Positions 27,401-39,600 of a stretch of DNA of 64,000 bases are shown piece after piece. The stretch lies in assembly GCF_018691265.1 (NCBI RefSeq), contig NW_024881261.1:24577374-24641373 (forward strand), in the 5' to 3' direction. The notes below the pieces were generated by a model. It ran no database searches and was not told the DNA's origin. It saw only the letters and a list, made by a program, of their open reading frames with translations. Origin of the DNA: Tyto alba (Eukaryota; Chordata; Aves; Strigiformes; Tytonidae). The translations under genes and the position numbers were made by a program. How positions within the stretch are numbered: the stretch's first letter is position 1; each line of letters begins with the position of its first letter.

Positions 27401-28049
27401 ACTGATGGAATATTGTACTTGGCTCAAGTTTTTTCTTTAGTTTGTCTTTCATAAGAAGGGTAGTATTGAAACTAAGTGGTTATAATGAGTTCCTTTTCCA
27501 GCAAATAGGAATTCCAGGAATTGGCTTCTGTGTAGGGAGGAGTAAATGACCGAAGGAAGCAAAAGGTTCATGCATTCTGTACAGCTCTACGAGACTTGTG
27601 AAAAAATATAAACTCCAGTACCCTGGCCTGCTTCTTTTAAAACTAGTTCTTTTTATTGAATTACCCAGAATAAACTAAACACATGGCAGAGCAGTAAAGA
27701 CAGGCTATTTCATTATGTATTTTAATATGCTGAGGTTTTTTATTGGTGGATTGAGCAGCTGTGTTTTGTTTTTTCTTTATTAAAAAAAATTAAAATTTTT
27801 GAAAACAATATGAAAATGTTCTGCTATAAGGAAAAAAAATATATCATTAGTGCTTACTGTTGAAGCTTTAAAATGGTGATAAGTATTAAAAAAAAATATC
27901 TGGGATCATCAATGTAAATAAACAAGGCTTTGTTCAGTGTCCTGCTGAAAGTTGGCTGTTTGGTGTATCCTCTCTTCAGGCAGTTTCTGGACCAGATTTT
28001 TGTGAGAAATGTCTGCAGGATAGCACCATAGAGGTGACTTTCTCTTTGG
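24419..28049. other. Unique intronic sequence, no feature seen
   Basis: Only chance-length open frames and short A/T runs are visible. Confidence 0.55.
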
Positions 28050-28064
28050 AAAAAAAAAAAAAAA
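28050..28064. repeat. Poly-A tract (15 A)
   Basis: Fifteen A residues after TCTCTTTGG. The flanks look unique. Confidence 0.95.
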
Positions 28065-28829
28065 GCTGAACTTGATCAAAATTAATTTCTCTCAGGCTTT
28101 GCTACTTTAAAAAACACTTCAGCAACACATGAGGATAAAGCATAGTCCTCCCATGTTTGTCATCCTATGGAGAACCAAATTAAAGTCAGAACTACTGCAT
28201 GCATTTCTTTCAGTTCCACTGATTAAAATTTCCTGGAAAGATTATTATCTTAGCTTAAAGACGACATCCAGCGCTGACAAATTTTGGCCCAAATGGGAAG
28301 TTTGAGAAAGCTATACACAACTGAGAACAGTCTTATAATTGCAAGTATGAAACCACTTAAATAGTTGTATGACACTGAAGGGGAATTCCTGAGATAGGAA
28401 ATCAAGTTCCTGATACAAGTTCTTAGGTATCAGATGGGTTGTTTTTCTTGGAGGCATTTTGCAGTTGTGGATTGAGGTCTTTTATATCTCACCTTTATGT
28501 TAACATTTGGGGAACTGTTTTGGGTGATTTGAGGTGGGGAGTTTTTTGGCCATTAGTCTAGTAGGTAAAGATATTTAGTAAATGTCTATCAGAAACACCA
28601 CTTTTTGTGTGTGAGATTAGTCTTGACACATGCAGTCCCCATATTCCTAGTTGTCACAAGTGTTACATGTTTTATCAGTAATGATTTTCCTAGTTGATAC
28701 AGACGTGAATTTTGTGACTGAAGTATATCCAGTTTGCAGGGATGCAACTGTTAGTGGTTTGGTCCATGTCTTTCTGGGGAGTCTGGTAACACTGCAGTCA
28801 CATATTTCTGGAAGATAGCATGTTCTGTT

Positions 28830-29110
28830 CTGTCGCTCGTTGCTCAGTGTCCCAGGCAGATAGCTGCCAAAGCATGAGCTGCAGCAGAGGGTGCTGCTGT
28901 CAGCCCTAAGGTCTTCTCAGCTCCGGTTGCTGGAGGAGAGGGGAGCCACTCTGTGAGATCTCAGCGTTATAGGATGGGCTGTTAGGGAAGTGGCAGCAGC
29001 TAGCTGCTGCATGAAACATGTGAGTGGCACCAGCTCCAGCAGATGGGTCTCTGTGGTGTCTGTAGTGGTGTGAGCTTCCAGTCCCCAGTGGACTGACATT
29101 AATCTGCAAG
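28830..29110. other. GC-enriched patch with an 18-bp palindrome
   Basis: The segment is rich in CAG and CTG words (GAGCTGCAGCAGAGG, GGCACCAGCTCCAGCAG) and stands out from the AT-rich intron. It contains the palindrome at 28993-29010. No repeat family or conserved gene is recognised; minus-strand open frames here are short and featureless. Confidence 0.45.
28993..29010. repeat. Perfect 18-bp palindrome
   Basis: GCAGCAGCTAGCTGCTGC is identical to its reverse complement. It contains overlapping CAGCTAGCTG, with E-box-like half sites. Confidence 0.97.
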
Positions 29111-32100
29111 GACTTACTACCTAGGGTGGGGTTGAAGAGTTTTAATAAAACAGCAGGCACTTCAGTTCCACACCATGCATCTTTCTCTCCATTTACAGTC
29201 TGGTGTTTTACACTGGTATAAGCCTTAAAGCATAGGAAGATGCATGTTTTGCAACCCCACTTTACAAAATATCCATAAAAGTCTATGTAGAAAAACTTTC
29301 AATATTTATAATAAGCTTTTAAAGTGTATTTGTATATGTTTATTTTTTTAAAAAATCGAATTACAGAAATATGTTACTACTGAATGGTGTATAGCCTTTT
29401 AAAGGAAGAAAGGAAAAAATCACTGCCAACTGCTGAACAGCTAATTCACTCAATATAAAACAAAGATGCATTTCTGTAGGGCTAACGACATGCATCCCAT
29501 CTCCTTGACAACCGCTCTAATTACCTCAGCTTGGACGATCAATATTTGATCTTTTTCCCACCATACAAACATGTCACTTTAACTCCATAGCTTTCTCTTA
29601 GCTTTTTGATAATTTGCAGCCAAGTGAAAATGGTCCTTTCTATTTGTTCTCCCTGGCTTGAGGCCAAGGGTTCTCTCAATAGTATAATGCAGTTCATTGA
29701 TATGAATTTGTTGATCTCCTGGGTAGTTTTTCACAAATTTAGGGCAATTAAAAACCTTTAGAAAGCATTTCAGTCGAAGTCAATAATTTTGCTTTTAGAA
29801 ATTACTTCATCATTTCATGGTCATTTTTGCTTCATCTGTTCATAAAACAACTTCAGAAGAAAGACAAGGCACCATTTTATTGAGTAGCTTATATATACAT
29901 AAAAAACACAGCTTTCAAACTTAGAATTAAGCAACAATTTAGAAATATTTTAATTGGAACATTTAATTTGTAAGAATAAGGAATTTTCAATTCTATTTTG
30001 GACTCTGAAAAGTAATTGTCTGCCTTTTAATACAAAGATAATGAAGCTTGATGAACTTTAACAACAGTTACAGGAATTTTTTAAATGCATTTATGTCATT
30101 TAAGGTACGAAAGGAATCCAGTGTTGGAGTAGGGGCTGATTTGTACATTTTGTTTTGTAGAATTTTTGTTCAGAGAAGTTTTTTCTCACTAGACTGTTCC
30201 AGAGACATTTTAGGATTATATGTATTACAGGAGTATTATTTAATCCAGAAAGCATTTTACAGTCTCAGAAGTTTTTAATTTGTGTAACGGGCCATATATA
30301 AAGGGATGCCATCTTCAAATATTAGAAAAATCAGAAAGGCTATGCAGTTTTGTGTTGTCTTTTGCTGCTTATACAGATCTTCAAATAGTGTCATCTGAGT
30401 TCGAAATACAAGATATCGCATTGTACAGTATCATGAAAAGAGGGAGTTATTGAGCTTCTTCCTACACCTAGGTAAGGAAACTAGTTTCCTTGGAAAGAAA
30501 ATGGGATTTGTGGGGGAAAACCAAGGAAGCAATGGTCACATAGAGCTGGAACTTTAACATCCCTTTGTGAAAAACAAGGAGGGATATGTTCGGTCATTTT
30601 AGAGTGAGGATATTTACTTTGAACTTCGTGTAGCTGTTACACGAGTAAATATGTTGTCAATGAGATGCAGAATAACGATGGAGTTCAATGGTGAAAATAG
30701 GTTAAACAATTCTTTAAAGATTCTAATGATGCCTGAGTGCCAGAAAATGGTGGAATTTTTTGCTGAAGGATGAGCATCTGCTAAGATTTCAGTCAGCTTC
30801 ACTTTGCAAGGATTTAATGGAATACTGAGAGATCTTACATTTGATAAAGGGAGCAATGACATTCATAAAAGTAAATTAACTACAGCTGATAACGTTTGAA
30901 TTTATGCAAACTTATTTGAATTTTATACCTCAAAATCACAACAGAAAATACATATAAAATTCCCCGCCCTGCTTAATTTTCTACACTAAAATAGGAAGTG
31001 ATCCTGTGAAGTAAGTGGTGCTTTCTCAGAAAGCTTTGCAATGTGATAATGATGATAATATTGAATATGCAAAAAGAATAGGATCAAGGTTATGTGGGAT
31101 GGTTTTGATGGTGACTTTCCTCATCTTGGAAGCTTTGCACTCTGCAACTTGAGGAAGATTCTTTGATTGTGGAGGGTGTTAATGGGTGGGGAAGCTGGGT
31201 GCATAATAGTGAAAAATGCAAAATGTGTACTATAGAACTACTGGTTATTGTCCATTATCCATAATCTCCAGTGAACAAGAGGAATATTTGCCCAAGTAGA
31301 CAAACGTTCACTCTTTGTGCTCCAAGCAGATGCAAGTTTGTTATGCCATGTTCTGATGTGTCCAAAGGCCGTATTCTATACAACACTGAGCCTGTCTTAT
31401 TGTACCCTTTTGCAGAGGTGAACTTATTAACGAACTTAGGCTCAGCGCTGCACTAACACAGCTTTCCCAACTTTTGGGTTTTGACTGTTCTTGCAGCTGG
31501 TTGGCCCAAATACGAAGCATGCATCTCTCTATAAAAGACTACCATGCTTTCATGTTGATAGTTGTATCCACCATTTCAGGTTGGATTAATGCAAACCTGA
31601 AAGCAGCAAACTTATTGGAAAGGAAAGTCACAGCTGGAGCATGGCATTATGTGCCAAATAATTTCTTGAAGATATGTTAGGTGTGAACACCAGACTTGTC
31701 AAGATGGACTGATCATGCTTCCACTCAGTTAACACTAATAAGTTGTTGAAGTTTGTGAAAGTGTTAGTACAGAGCAGATGATACTCTACAGTCCAAAAAA
31801 ATTTTGTGAATATGGCAGGTCAGAAGTAGAAATAGTGAGCACCCAAAATTCCAGCCATGGAATTAAGTGATTTAATCAGGGTAAATTCTTTTTTGTTGTG
31901 TGGTTTATTTACTCATTTTGGTTTTCTTTGCTTTTTTCCCATGCTGTCATGAGTGGGAATATGTGTTGTTGAAAAATACTAGGATTACCTCAGGTGGACA
32001 ATGTGATATATTTGCTATCTGGATTTGTATTGTTGTCCTCTTATTTTCTCTTTAGGAATTATTGCTAACCTCTTGGTGTTTTATGGAAGAGATTAAATAC

Positions 32101-32239
32101 TTTGTTTAGTGCATGCTGTGTTTATTAAATAAAATACACTGTGTTGAATTATAATCTGTTCATAGAGTAAGAGGCTACTATGCCCAAGGATACATCAAAA
32201 TCTTTCCAACTGCTCATATGGGCAAAACAAAATCTATCA
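29111..32239. other. Intronic sequence, one palindrome only
   Basis: Apart from the 18-bp palindrome at 30.48 kb nothing could be assigned. Confidence 0.5.
30474..30491. repeat. Perfect 18-bp palindrome
   Basis: AAGGAAACTAGTTTCCTT is identical to its reverse complement. The arms carry GGAAA/TTTCC, reminiscent of ETS or NFAT cores in inverted arrangement. Function is unknown. Confidence 0.97.
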
Positions 32240-32470
32240 TATTAGATCAGGGCAAAAATCCATCTAGCCAAATACCCTGTATCTGGCAGTGGTCAGATAT
32301 TCCTTAAATATTTAAGGAAATGGGGGAAGAAAGAGTCTTTCTTCTGTGGTATCCTGATACCTTGAGGCTGTCAGCAGTTTATGGACTTCACTGATCTGAA
32401 GTTGAATCTCCTCACTCAAGTGCATCATGTTCCCATCATGAATCCCAATAAATTAATTCATTTGAAGAAA
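32240..32470 (-). mobile_element. CR1 (L3-like) LINE 3'-end relic, reversed
   Basis: Read on the + strand it shows AAAATCCATCTAGCC, then ACCCTGTATCTGGCAGTGG. This is the reverse complement of the CR1/L3 terminal region, where the sense strand reads ctagatggac, then cactgtc, then a cagtat-type phrase. The sequence beyond follows the same family loosely, with many substitutions, and fades near 32470. It belongs to the same broad family as the copy at 15.5 kb but lies in the opposite orientation. Confidence 0.65.
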
Positions 32471-33919
32471 ATTTTCATTTGATGTGATAGGATGGTTTAT
32501 TTAGCTTTTTTTTTTTTTTATGTATTAATGCTGTGAAATTTTTCTTCTACAGTGTAAAGCATTTTAATACAGATCTTGGCAATCTTGGTAAAGATTGCTA
32601 GTATTCAGGAGCTACTGAATCTGTAATTTGGAACAGAGTTCAAGAGTAAATCAGTCAGGACCTGTACAAGGCAAGGTGATTGTTAATAAGATGACACAAT
32701 TTCACTGGGTGTAGAATCATCTCCTTGAAGGCAAAAAAATAATTTCCCATGAAATACCTTCTTTACTTAGGCTAATTAGATTAAAATTTGAAAAAAACCT
32801 TCACATTTAGCAATGTCCTAATTATTTAGCCAACTAAATAAAATGCTTAACCAAAGAGACAGTCAAATGAGGAATAACATCCTGTTATTTGTATGAAATA
32901 CATTTTTTAAAGTACTACAAGAATTTGTGTCCAGCTTTATTACTACAGTTATTCCTGAGAGAAGGTCCAAATCCAGAAGACATGTAATCCTCGGGGAAGA
33001 GGAAGATATTGAGAAAGGGAATATTAGAATGAAAAAGTAGATAGAAAGATGTAAAGACTACACCATTAAATTCAGTATATCCTTACATTTTGTTCCTATA
33101 TTGTCAAAGCAGCATTTCCGTTACAAGATGCATGGCATTGAACTCTGGAAGTTGCTATTCTTCTTGCTTTTTAACTTGCATCTATACTGCTTCTGAACCA
33201 GATAGGTCACTTCATTCTATCTTTCTTTTTGTTATAGTTACAGGAAAGGTAAAGGCAGAAAGTATCATTGTGGTGTATGGTGGTCAAGTATATTTAGAAA
33301 AGTGATAACTAATTTTATCATAATGCATCTCTCATAACACAATCTCTTTAGACAGTAAAATATCTTCAGGACCCATTTCAGTTTAAGCATTGTATGCAAA
33401 CTAGTGGAATAGTTTTCATGCACCTTATAATAGTTTGTTAATTAAAAGTAAATAGGGCTCTTAAATGGAAAATGAAATTATCCCATTGCTTGAAATACCT
33501 TGATGCAGTTTTTATTACAGGTTGCATATGGTATCTGTTAGGAATTTGAGCATGGGTTGGTTGTTGAATTATTGTGTGGATTAGCTGTAGTATTTGAAGG
33601 TTCTTGACTTTAAAAGCATGTGTCTGTTTTAAATCCTACATAAATTCCTCACAGTTTTTTAGAACAGTCTGTAACTCTAACCAGGGCATTTTTAACACCA
33701 CAGCTTCAAACAACAGCAGGAGCAAATCTAAAACATTGCTCTGAGTGGTTTCATAACATCATTAAAAGATTTCATTTTAATTAGATAAATTCCCCCTTTT
33801 CTTTAACTTTTCAACCTTTCGCTCCAAAGTTCTATAAGGCAAAGGGTAAAAAGACTAACTGAATTGAATTAAATATTAAAACATTAAAATTGGCATTTTA
33901 GAGCTCATGAGGAAAAGAC

Positions 33920-33932
33920 GGGGGGGGGGGGG
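33920..33932. repeat. Poly-G tract (13 G)
   Basis: Thirteen consecutive G residues in an otherwise AT-rich region, flanked by similar words (CTCATGAGGAAAA on the left, CTCATGAAAAA on the right). Such a run can form G-quadruplex or slipped structures and is prone to length error in sequencing. Confidence 0.97.
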
Positions 33933-34798
33933 AACTCATGAAAAACATATATTTCATGCATATTTTAGATTTTATTTTAAGGCCTTTCCAAAACTATTAT
34001 GGATATTCTTAGTAAGAAATATTATAGGCTGTGTTGACTCCCAGGGCAGCTAAAGTTTCCAAAAGGAAGTTCAATCTATAATACAACTTTCACATGTTAT
34101 TTTAATAAAAAATAAAAATATCATTTCTGTGTTTCCACTGCTAAATGGAGACTCATTGTTTGGTCATGTTTCCCTACCTCAGCAGATACATTTAGAAAGA
34201 ATAAAGTAAACTTTATTTCCAGTTACACTGACGTAAAGCATTATGTGTATGTTATAGTAAAAGTGATTTGAGGTTGAATGTGAAAATAGTTTAACTGGTG
34301 TCTCCCTGTTTGTGTCTGTGTGTCCAGATATTTTTACATTCATAGATTCATTTGCATGTGTGCAACCTTTGATTTTACCAAGCTCTCTTATTTCTCCTCA
34401 TTTAAGAGCAGAGAAACTTTACTGGTAATCAAGTACTGTTAACCACAGAAGAGTAAATGAAAGAGAAATTACATTTACTTAGTTTGCTGTTACCATTTCT
34501 CCAGAGCAAATTGTAATTTGTATAAAGAAAGTCAAGGGAAGCTGTTAGCTGTATATAAGCATTGATCTGCATTGTTAAACCAGTAGCTCTTTCACTATTG
34601 TGGATCATTAGTCTGAAACGTGCTGAAGGAATTATAACAAGTTTTTGCAGACTTTAAATACTCTATAGCATGAATGCAATTTGTCTTACTAACGTATTGT
34701 CCCTGGTATTAGTAGAAAATGGGTCAGTCCCTTTTATGCCTTGTGATGCATGGTATCATAGACAGCATATGTTTAACTTGGTTTTGAGACACAGTGAA

Positions 34799-35002
34799 CA
34801 CCATCTTGTTTAAGAACATAAATTTGGTTCATATCCATTTGAATGATGAAATCTAGGTTTTTTAACAACGTCAAAGAAAAATGATGTTAGAACAAGCTTC
34901 CACCATCTTGTTTAAGAACATAAATTTGTTTCATATCCATTTGAATGATGAAATCTAGGTTTTTTAACAACGTCAAAGAAAAATGATGTTAGAACAAGCT
35001 TC
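34799..35002. repeat. Tandem duplication, two 102-bp copies
   Basis: Copy 1 is 34799-34900 and copy 2 is 34901-35002, directly abutting. Both start CACCATCTTGTTTAAGAACA and end TTAGAACAAGCTTC. Comparing them base by base, the only difference I find is G at 34827 against T at 34929. The unit has no recognised coding or RNA content. The near identity implies a recent duplication, or an assembly artefact. Confidence 0.97.
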
Positions 35003-36577
35003 CTTGAGAAAATGGCAATGCTGTGTATATGAGCCTTCTCTTAAGTTTTGTAGGATGAAACTAGGATAAGTTTACTGCTCCTGTTTGTTGGTTAACAATG
35101 GAAAAAGGTAGCTACCAACTAGTTTTCATTTATATAAAACTTTAATGCAGAATTCTTATAGTGATGTCCAGGGGCCTGTCTTAATTAGAGCTAAATTCAT
35201 ATTTGGTTGTATATATATACTAAGAAGAGTTTATTCCTTTTAATAAGCAATCAACATCAGGTGGAAGCATTCTGACAAAATCACATCCATGCCATTTTTA
35301 CTTCTTCGCAAGAACCATATGCCCATCAGCAGATTGTGTGGCTAGAGATGATGTACGGTGAGGACTTCACTGTAAAAGCTCTGACAGCATTTGGAAAGGG
35401 GGAGATTGAGACAGTTGATTGATGCAGGTATAGCAGAGTTTACTCACTGGTACAGTAGAGTCAATGGAGGATTTTTTGTGCTGAAGTTGCGTCGTTGGTG
35501 ATTGAGCTCTTATGAGTCCATCCAGTCACAGTTGTAACACAGAGGCTCAGGTGATTCATCTTTAGTACAAGAATTAACATAATTTCATTATTTGCCTGAC
35601 CTGAACTTCCCCACTGGCCTGAACAAATGTGCTTCAGGAGTTTGGGTCTAACACCCAGATGTAAAATCAGAAATGGGGTTTTAAAGTGATGAGAGTTGGG
35701 GCTATCTTCAGGTAAATTTTCCTCTTGGTTACTCAGGCTGTAGATGACAAATGAGTTATGGGACAGCTCCCATGTGGTTGAATGTATTACTCATTGCTTG
35801 TATAGATATATTGTTGCTTTGCTTACCCACACAGACAAATATGTTCTTGTCCTCCAAAAATGTTTTTCGTATTTCATACATAGATTGAGTGCCTGTGACC
35901 AGTGAAGTACTGCATGTTGGAGGCACAAAGAGAGAACACCTAGTAACACCAGTAATTCTGGTCACAGTCTTGAGTGTTACCTGTTATGTGTTCATGGCTA
36001 GAGCACTACTTCTTTCCCCTGCATATAACAACAGAAGATTTTAAAGGATGGCTTCTGCCATTCTTCTTGTCAAAGAATCCTGGTTTCTGAGTTCAGTTCA
36101 CAGAGGCCTTAGTTGTCATGACTAACTGAGAGAATAGAAGAATAATATGAACAGTCGATACTGGATTATTTGACTGAATCCCAAATGAAAAAATGCCAAT
36201 AGCAGCAACCTAGGTTTACCAAGTCTGTGGGAGCTGGCTAGAAGTCCTTTGACAGTCAAGGGCTTCTATTTCTAGCTCTGACTGTATAATAAAAGTAACT
36301 TGGTTCTCTTTGGGGATTATATATGGTTCAGTTTTATGTATTGATCAGTATTTTTTAAATGCTTTTAAGGCTTTTAGACCAGGTGTTATTTGAGGAGTCG
36401 GTTTCTCTGGTCCTTTGTGACCTGTTAGAGTGCTAGGGTATTACTTAGTGATTGACAGAGCATACTTCTGTTTTTGTCACCTACTTCTTATTTAATGCAA
36501 AGAAATGATAGAGAAGAAATACAGAAAAATACATTCATCAGTTTTTTAGTTTTGCATACTTATTTTTAAATGTCCTT
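35003..36577. other. Unique intronic sequence, no feature seen
   Basis: No repeat family or coding remnant is visible between the tandem duplication and the TTTG microsatellite. Confidence 0.5.
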
Positions 36578-36632
36578 GTTTTTTTTGTTTTTTTTTTTGT
36601 TTGTTTGTTTGTTTGTTTGTTTGGTTTTTTTC
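36578..36632. repeat. Poly-T and (TTTG)n microsatellite
   Basis: T runs interrupted by G lead into about seven TTTG units (GTTTGTTTGTTTG) and then another T run. It is likely length-polymorphic. Confidence 0.95.
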
Positions 36633-39600
36633 TTAATGCCACCACAGAAACTGCAGCCTATTTATGAGGAAATTGAAGTAACTTCTCTGAAAACTGTGTT
36701 CTGGAATTAACTTTTATTTGCCTTTTATTTTTTAGTGGACTTTGCTTAATTTGCCAAAATCTACCAATTCTTATTTGATTTATATTACCTTTTAGAAGTT
36801 GGGGGGTTTTAAAGTTTGCACAACATGTTATTTGTTAGGGATATAACCTGACATCTCTGGTAACTTCTCAGTCTCAAAGCACTTTCTAGATGACATAATT
36901 GATACATCATATAAAGAATCAAAAACAATGAAGCTGCTCAATGACTCACAAGCCACTATGTGATAGTTTAGGACAGGAAGTGTGGAATAACTATGTGCAG
37001 CTGGATCTACAGGATGAAATTAAATAGACAGGAAATACTTAACCAAGCTGGAATTTAACCACATCCAAAGTGGAATTTGATGTGGAAACTAGCACCTTTA
37101 ATTATATGAAATTTTTTTCAAAGGAATGCTTATGATCGTATGTGGTCGCAATCTTAATTTTCTTATGTTGACACTGAAATTCATTCATTGATTGAACCAA
37201 ATTTTACTTCTCTTGAAGAATGTCAGGATCCTAATTGTCATTGTTAAACATCCCTCTTCTGCGCAGTATTTAATTCCTTAATGGAAATGCATTTATGATT
37301 TTCCAGGATCAAATTATCAATTGGTAATTATTGATTTTATTTTTGCTGTTTAACAAAAGAATTAGAACTATTCTCCCTCCATTTCTTCTGTTGCTTTACT
37401 ACAATTGCAGAATGTGGACAGGACTGACTTTGGTCAGTGTTAAGTAAGTATGCATGAAGTAAAAACAAAAACAAAACCCTTCTCTCTCTCCTCTCTGTCC
37501 CTGGAACCTTCTCTATAACGTCACACAAACTTAACTTTTTCTTTTTTCATCCTATTATTGTAGTGCCTTGGAGTCTTAATGACAGATCCAAGCCCTGCTG
37601 GGGTGCTGCTCAAAGAAATATTTCCTCTTCTAGTGTGCAGTAGGGAAAGCACATAGAAATAAGAACATAGCAGTGATGTTGTTCTGAGTATCACAGGACT
37701 TCCGGGACTAGAAGTTTTATAGTGGACCTGGAAAAGAAGAGGCTTATGAGAAACACTTCACCTGCTTGCGGGACAGAATGGGATAAAAGCAGATAGCTAA
37801 TTGTTTCAAAAGTGGAGTAGGAAGTGCTCACAGGTAATCTGGTTTAATATGGGTAGGAAAGCCTAGAAGAGAAGCCTGATACTGAATACTTGATGCAGTC
37901 AAGAAAGAGATGAATGGAAGTTGATCTGACTGGAAATTATTTCTTGTTCAAGGTCAGTTGGAATAAGGTGATGTCTGTTCAATTTAAGCTGTGTGACTAA
38001 AAAGTAAAATAAATGTTATGGAGAAACTATTAGGAGAATTAAAATGTAGTCCTAAAAAACATTTGAATTGAGAATATGGTTTGAAAGCATGGGTCTCAGC
38101 TTGGACAGAATAAATCAGGACTCAGAGAGAGAATGGGGAGAGATAAAGATCCCTCCACCATCAGCTTAAATATGTGTTTGGTAATGATTACCTGGAAATA
38201 GGCTAGAGCTAGAGGTAGTGGAAAGATATCTTTAAACAACCTGTATAACCATGTCCAGTAACACTGAGGAGGATCTTTCAAAAGATATGCTAAAGGAGTT
38301 GTTAGATAAGAGCATCGAAAAAAAGGGAAAAGTTATGAAAGTCAAGAAAAAAAGAACACTTCAGAGGAAGAATTTGGTCAATTCTACTATAAGATGGTTA
38401 ATGAAGAGAAAACAGGTACTTAGATTTCCAGAGTTGGGAAAAAAATTGTAGAGAATTTGATTATGCCTTAGTGATGCAAACTTGCATCAAACATTTACTA
38501 TAGCATAAAAGGAGTGGAAAGTGAATTTCTGTTGGAAGTTGATGGCCATATTATGGAAAAACAGTGTAACAGCCAATAAGATAGGAGAGGGGAACTTGGA
38601 AAGAATCAACAGCTATTATCAGTTGATGAAAGGGCAAGATAATGTAATAACCTGTTGTTTTTATCATCAAAATCTAATCCTCATGAATTATAGCATAAAT
38701 TACAGTATGCGCTACTTGAAAATTAGATACCTTTATCATAAATTCTTTTCTATTGTCTTACCTTCTATACCCATACTTTCCTTTTCCTTGTTAAAACAGT
38801 TGGCAAATCTTTAGCTTGCTAAGTTGCACATTATGTCATTGGTACATTGAGGCACATGTATCAGCACAGTTCATAAATGGAAGCAGCTGGTTTCCTCTGC
38901 ACTTAAGAGAATGTACAAACACACAACCAAGATCTTCAAATCCTCTGTATGCTTTGGATACTATTCCTATCCTGAAAAGCCATGCTGTGATTTCAATTAG
39001 TGCAGATGTGCACCAAGCCACCTTATTGGCTCAGAAAAGAATTCTTTTGTTTCAACACTCGAACTGCTAGATCTGGTTAATGTTACCAAATGAAAAAAAA
39101 ATAACATCACACCTATGGTATTAGTCTTATACTCCAGTATCTGAAAAAGCCTTGGCAGGGGGAAAAAAAATGTTATCATCTCATAGGGAAAAGCTGAATT
39201 CATACACAGGAACTGCAGGATTACTTCGACATTTTACTAGTCCCCCGTAACACCAGCAAGTCCCATAAATGCCTAATGGAAAAACAGAGAAAATGAGATC
39301 TGCAGCAGGCCTTTAGAGATCAAATTTATGTTGCTGAACACTTTTTTCAGGTCAGGTTTAAAGGTCAAAAGAAAGTGGATAGATTAAATTTGCTGATTTT
39401 GCCAACTTTAAAGGCCCCTTTTAGAGGTTTTCCATTTCTATTGGAAGCCCCAGTATGCTTTTGGATAGTTTTGTGCAAGAACTAAAATATAGAGAATCTT
39501 TACTGTATTTTTCTCATGTGAAAAAGACACTCATATAACAATACTTAGTTGTCCCCAGTGTGCCCTTGAGCAGCATCTGATTTAGATCCAAGGTATGTTA

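Noticed and set aside
34840..34890. Box C-like ATGATGA in the 102-bp repeat, considered as a snoRNA
   Set aside because: No box D (CTGA) or terminal stem at the right distance.
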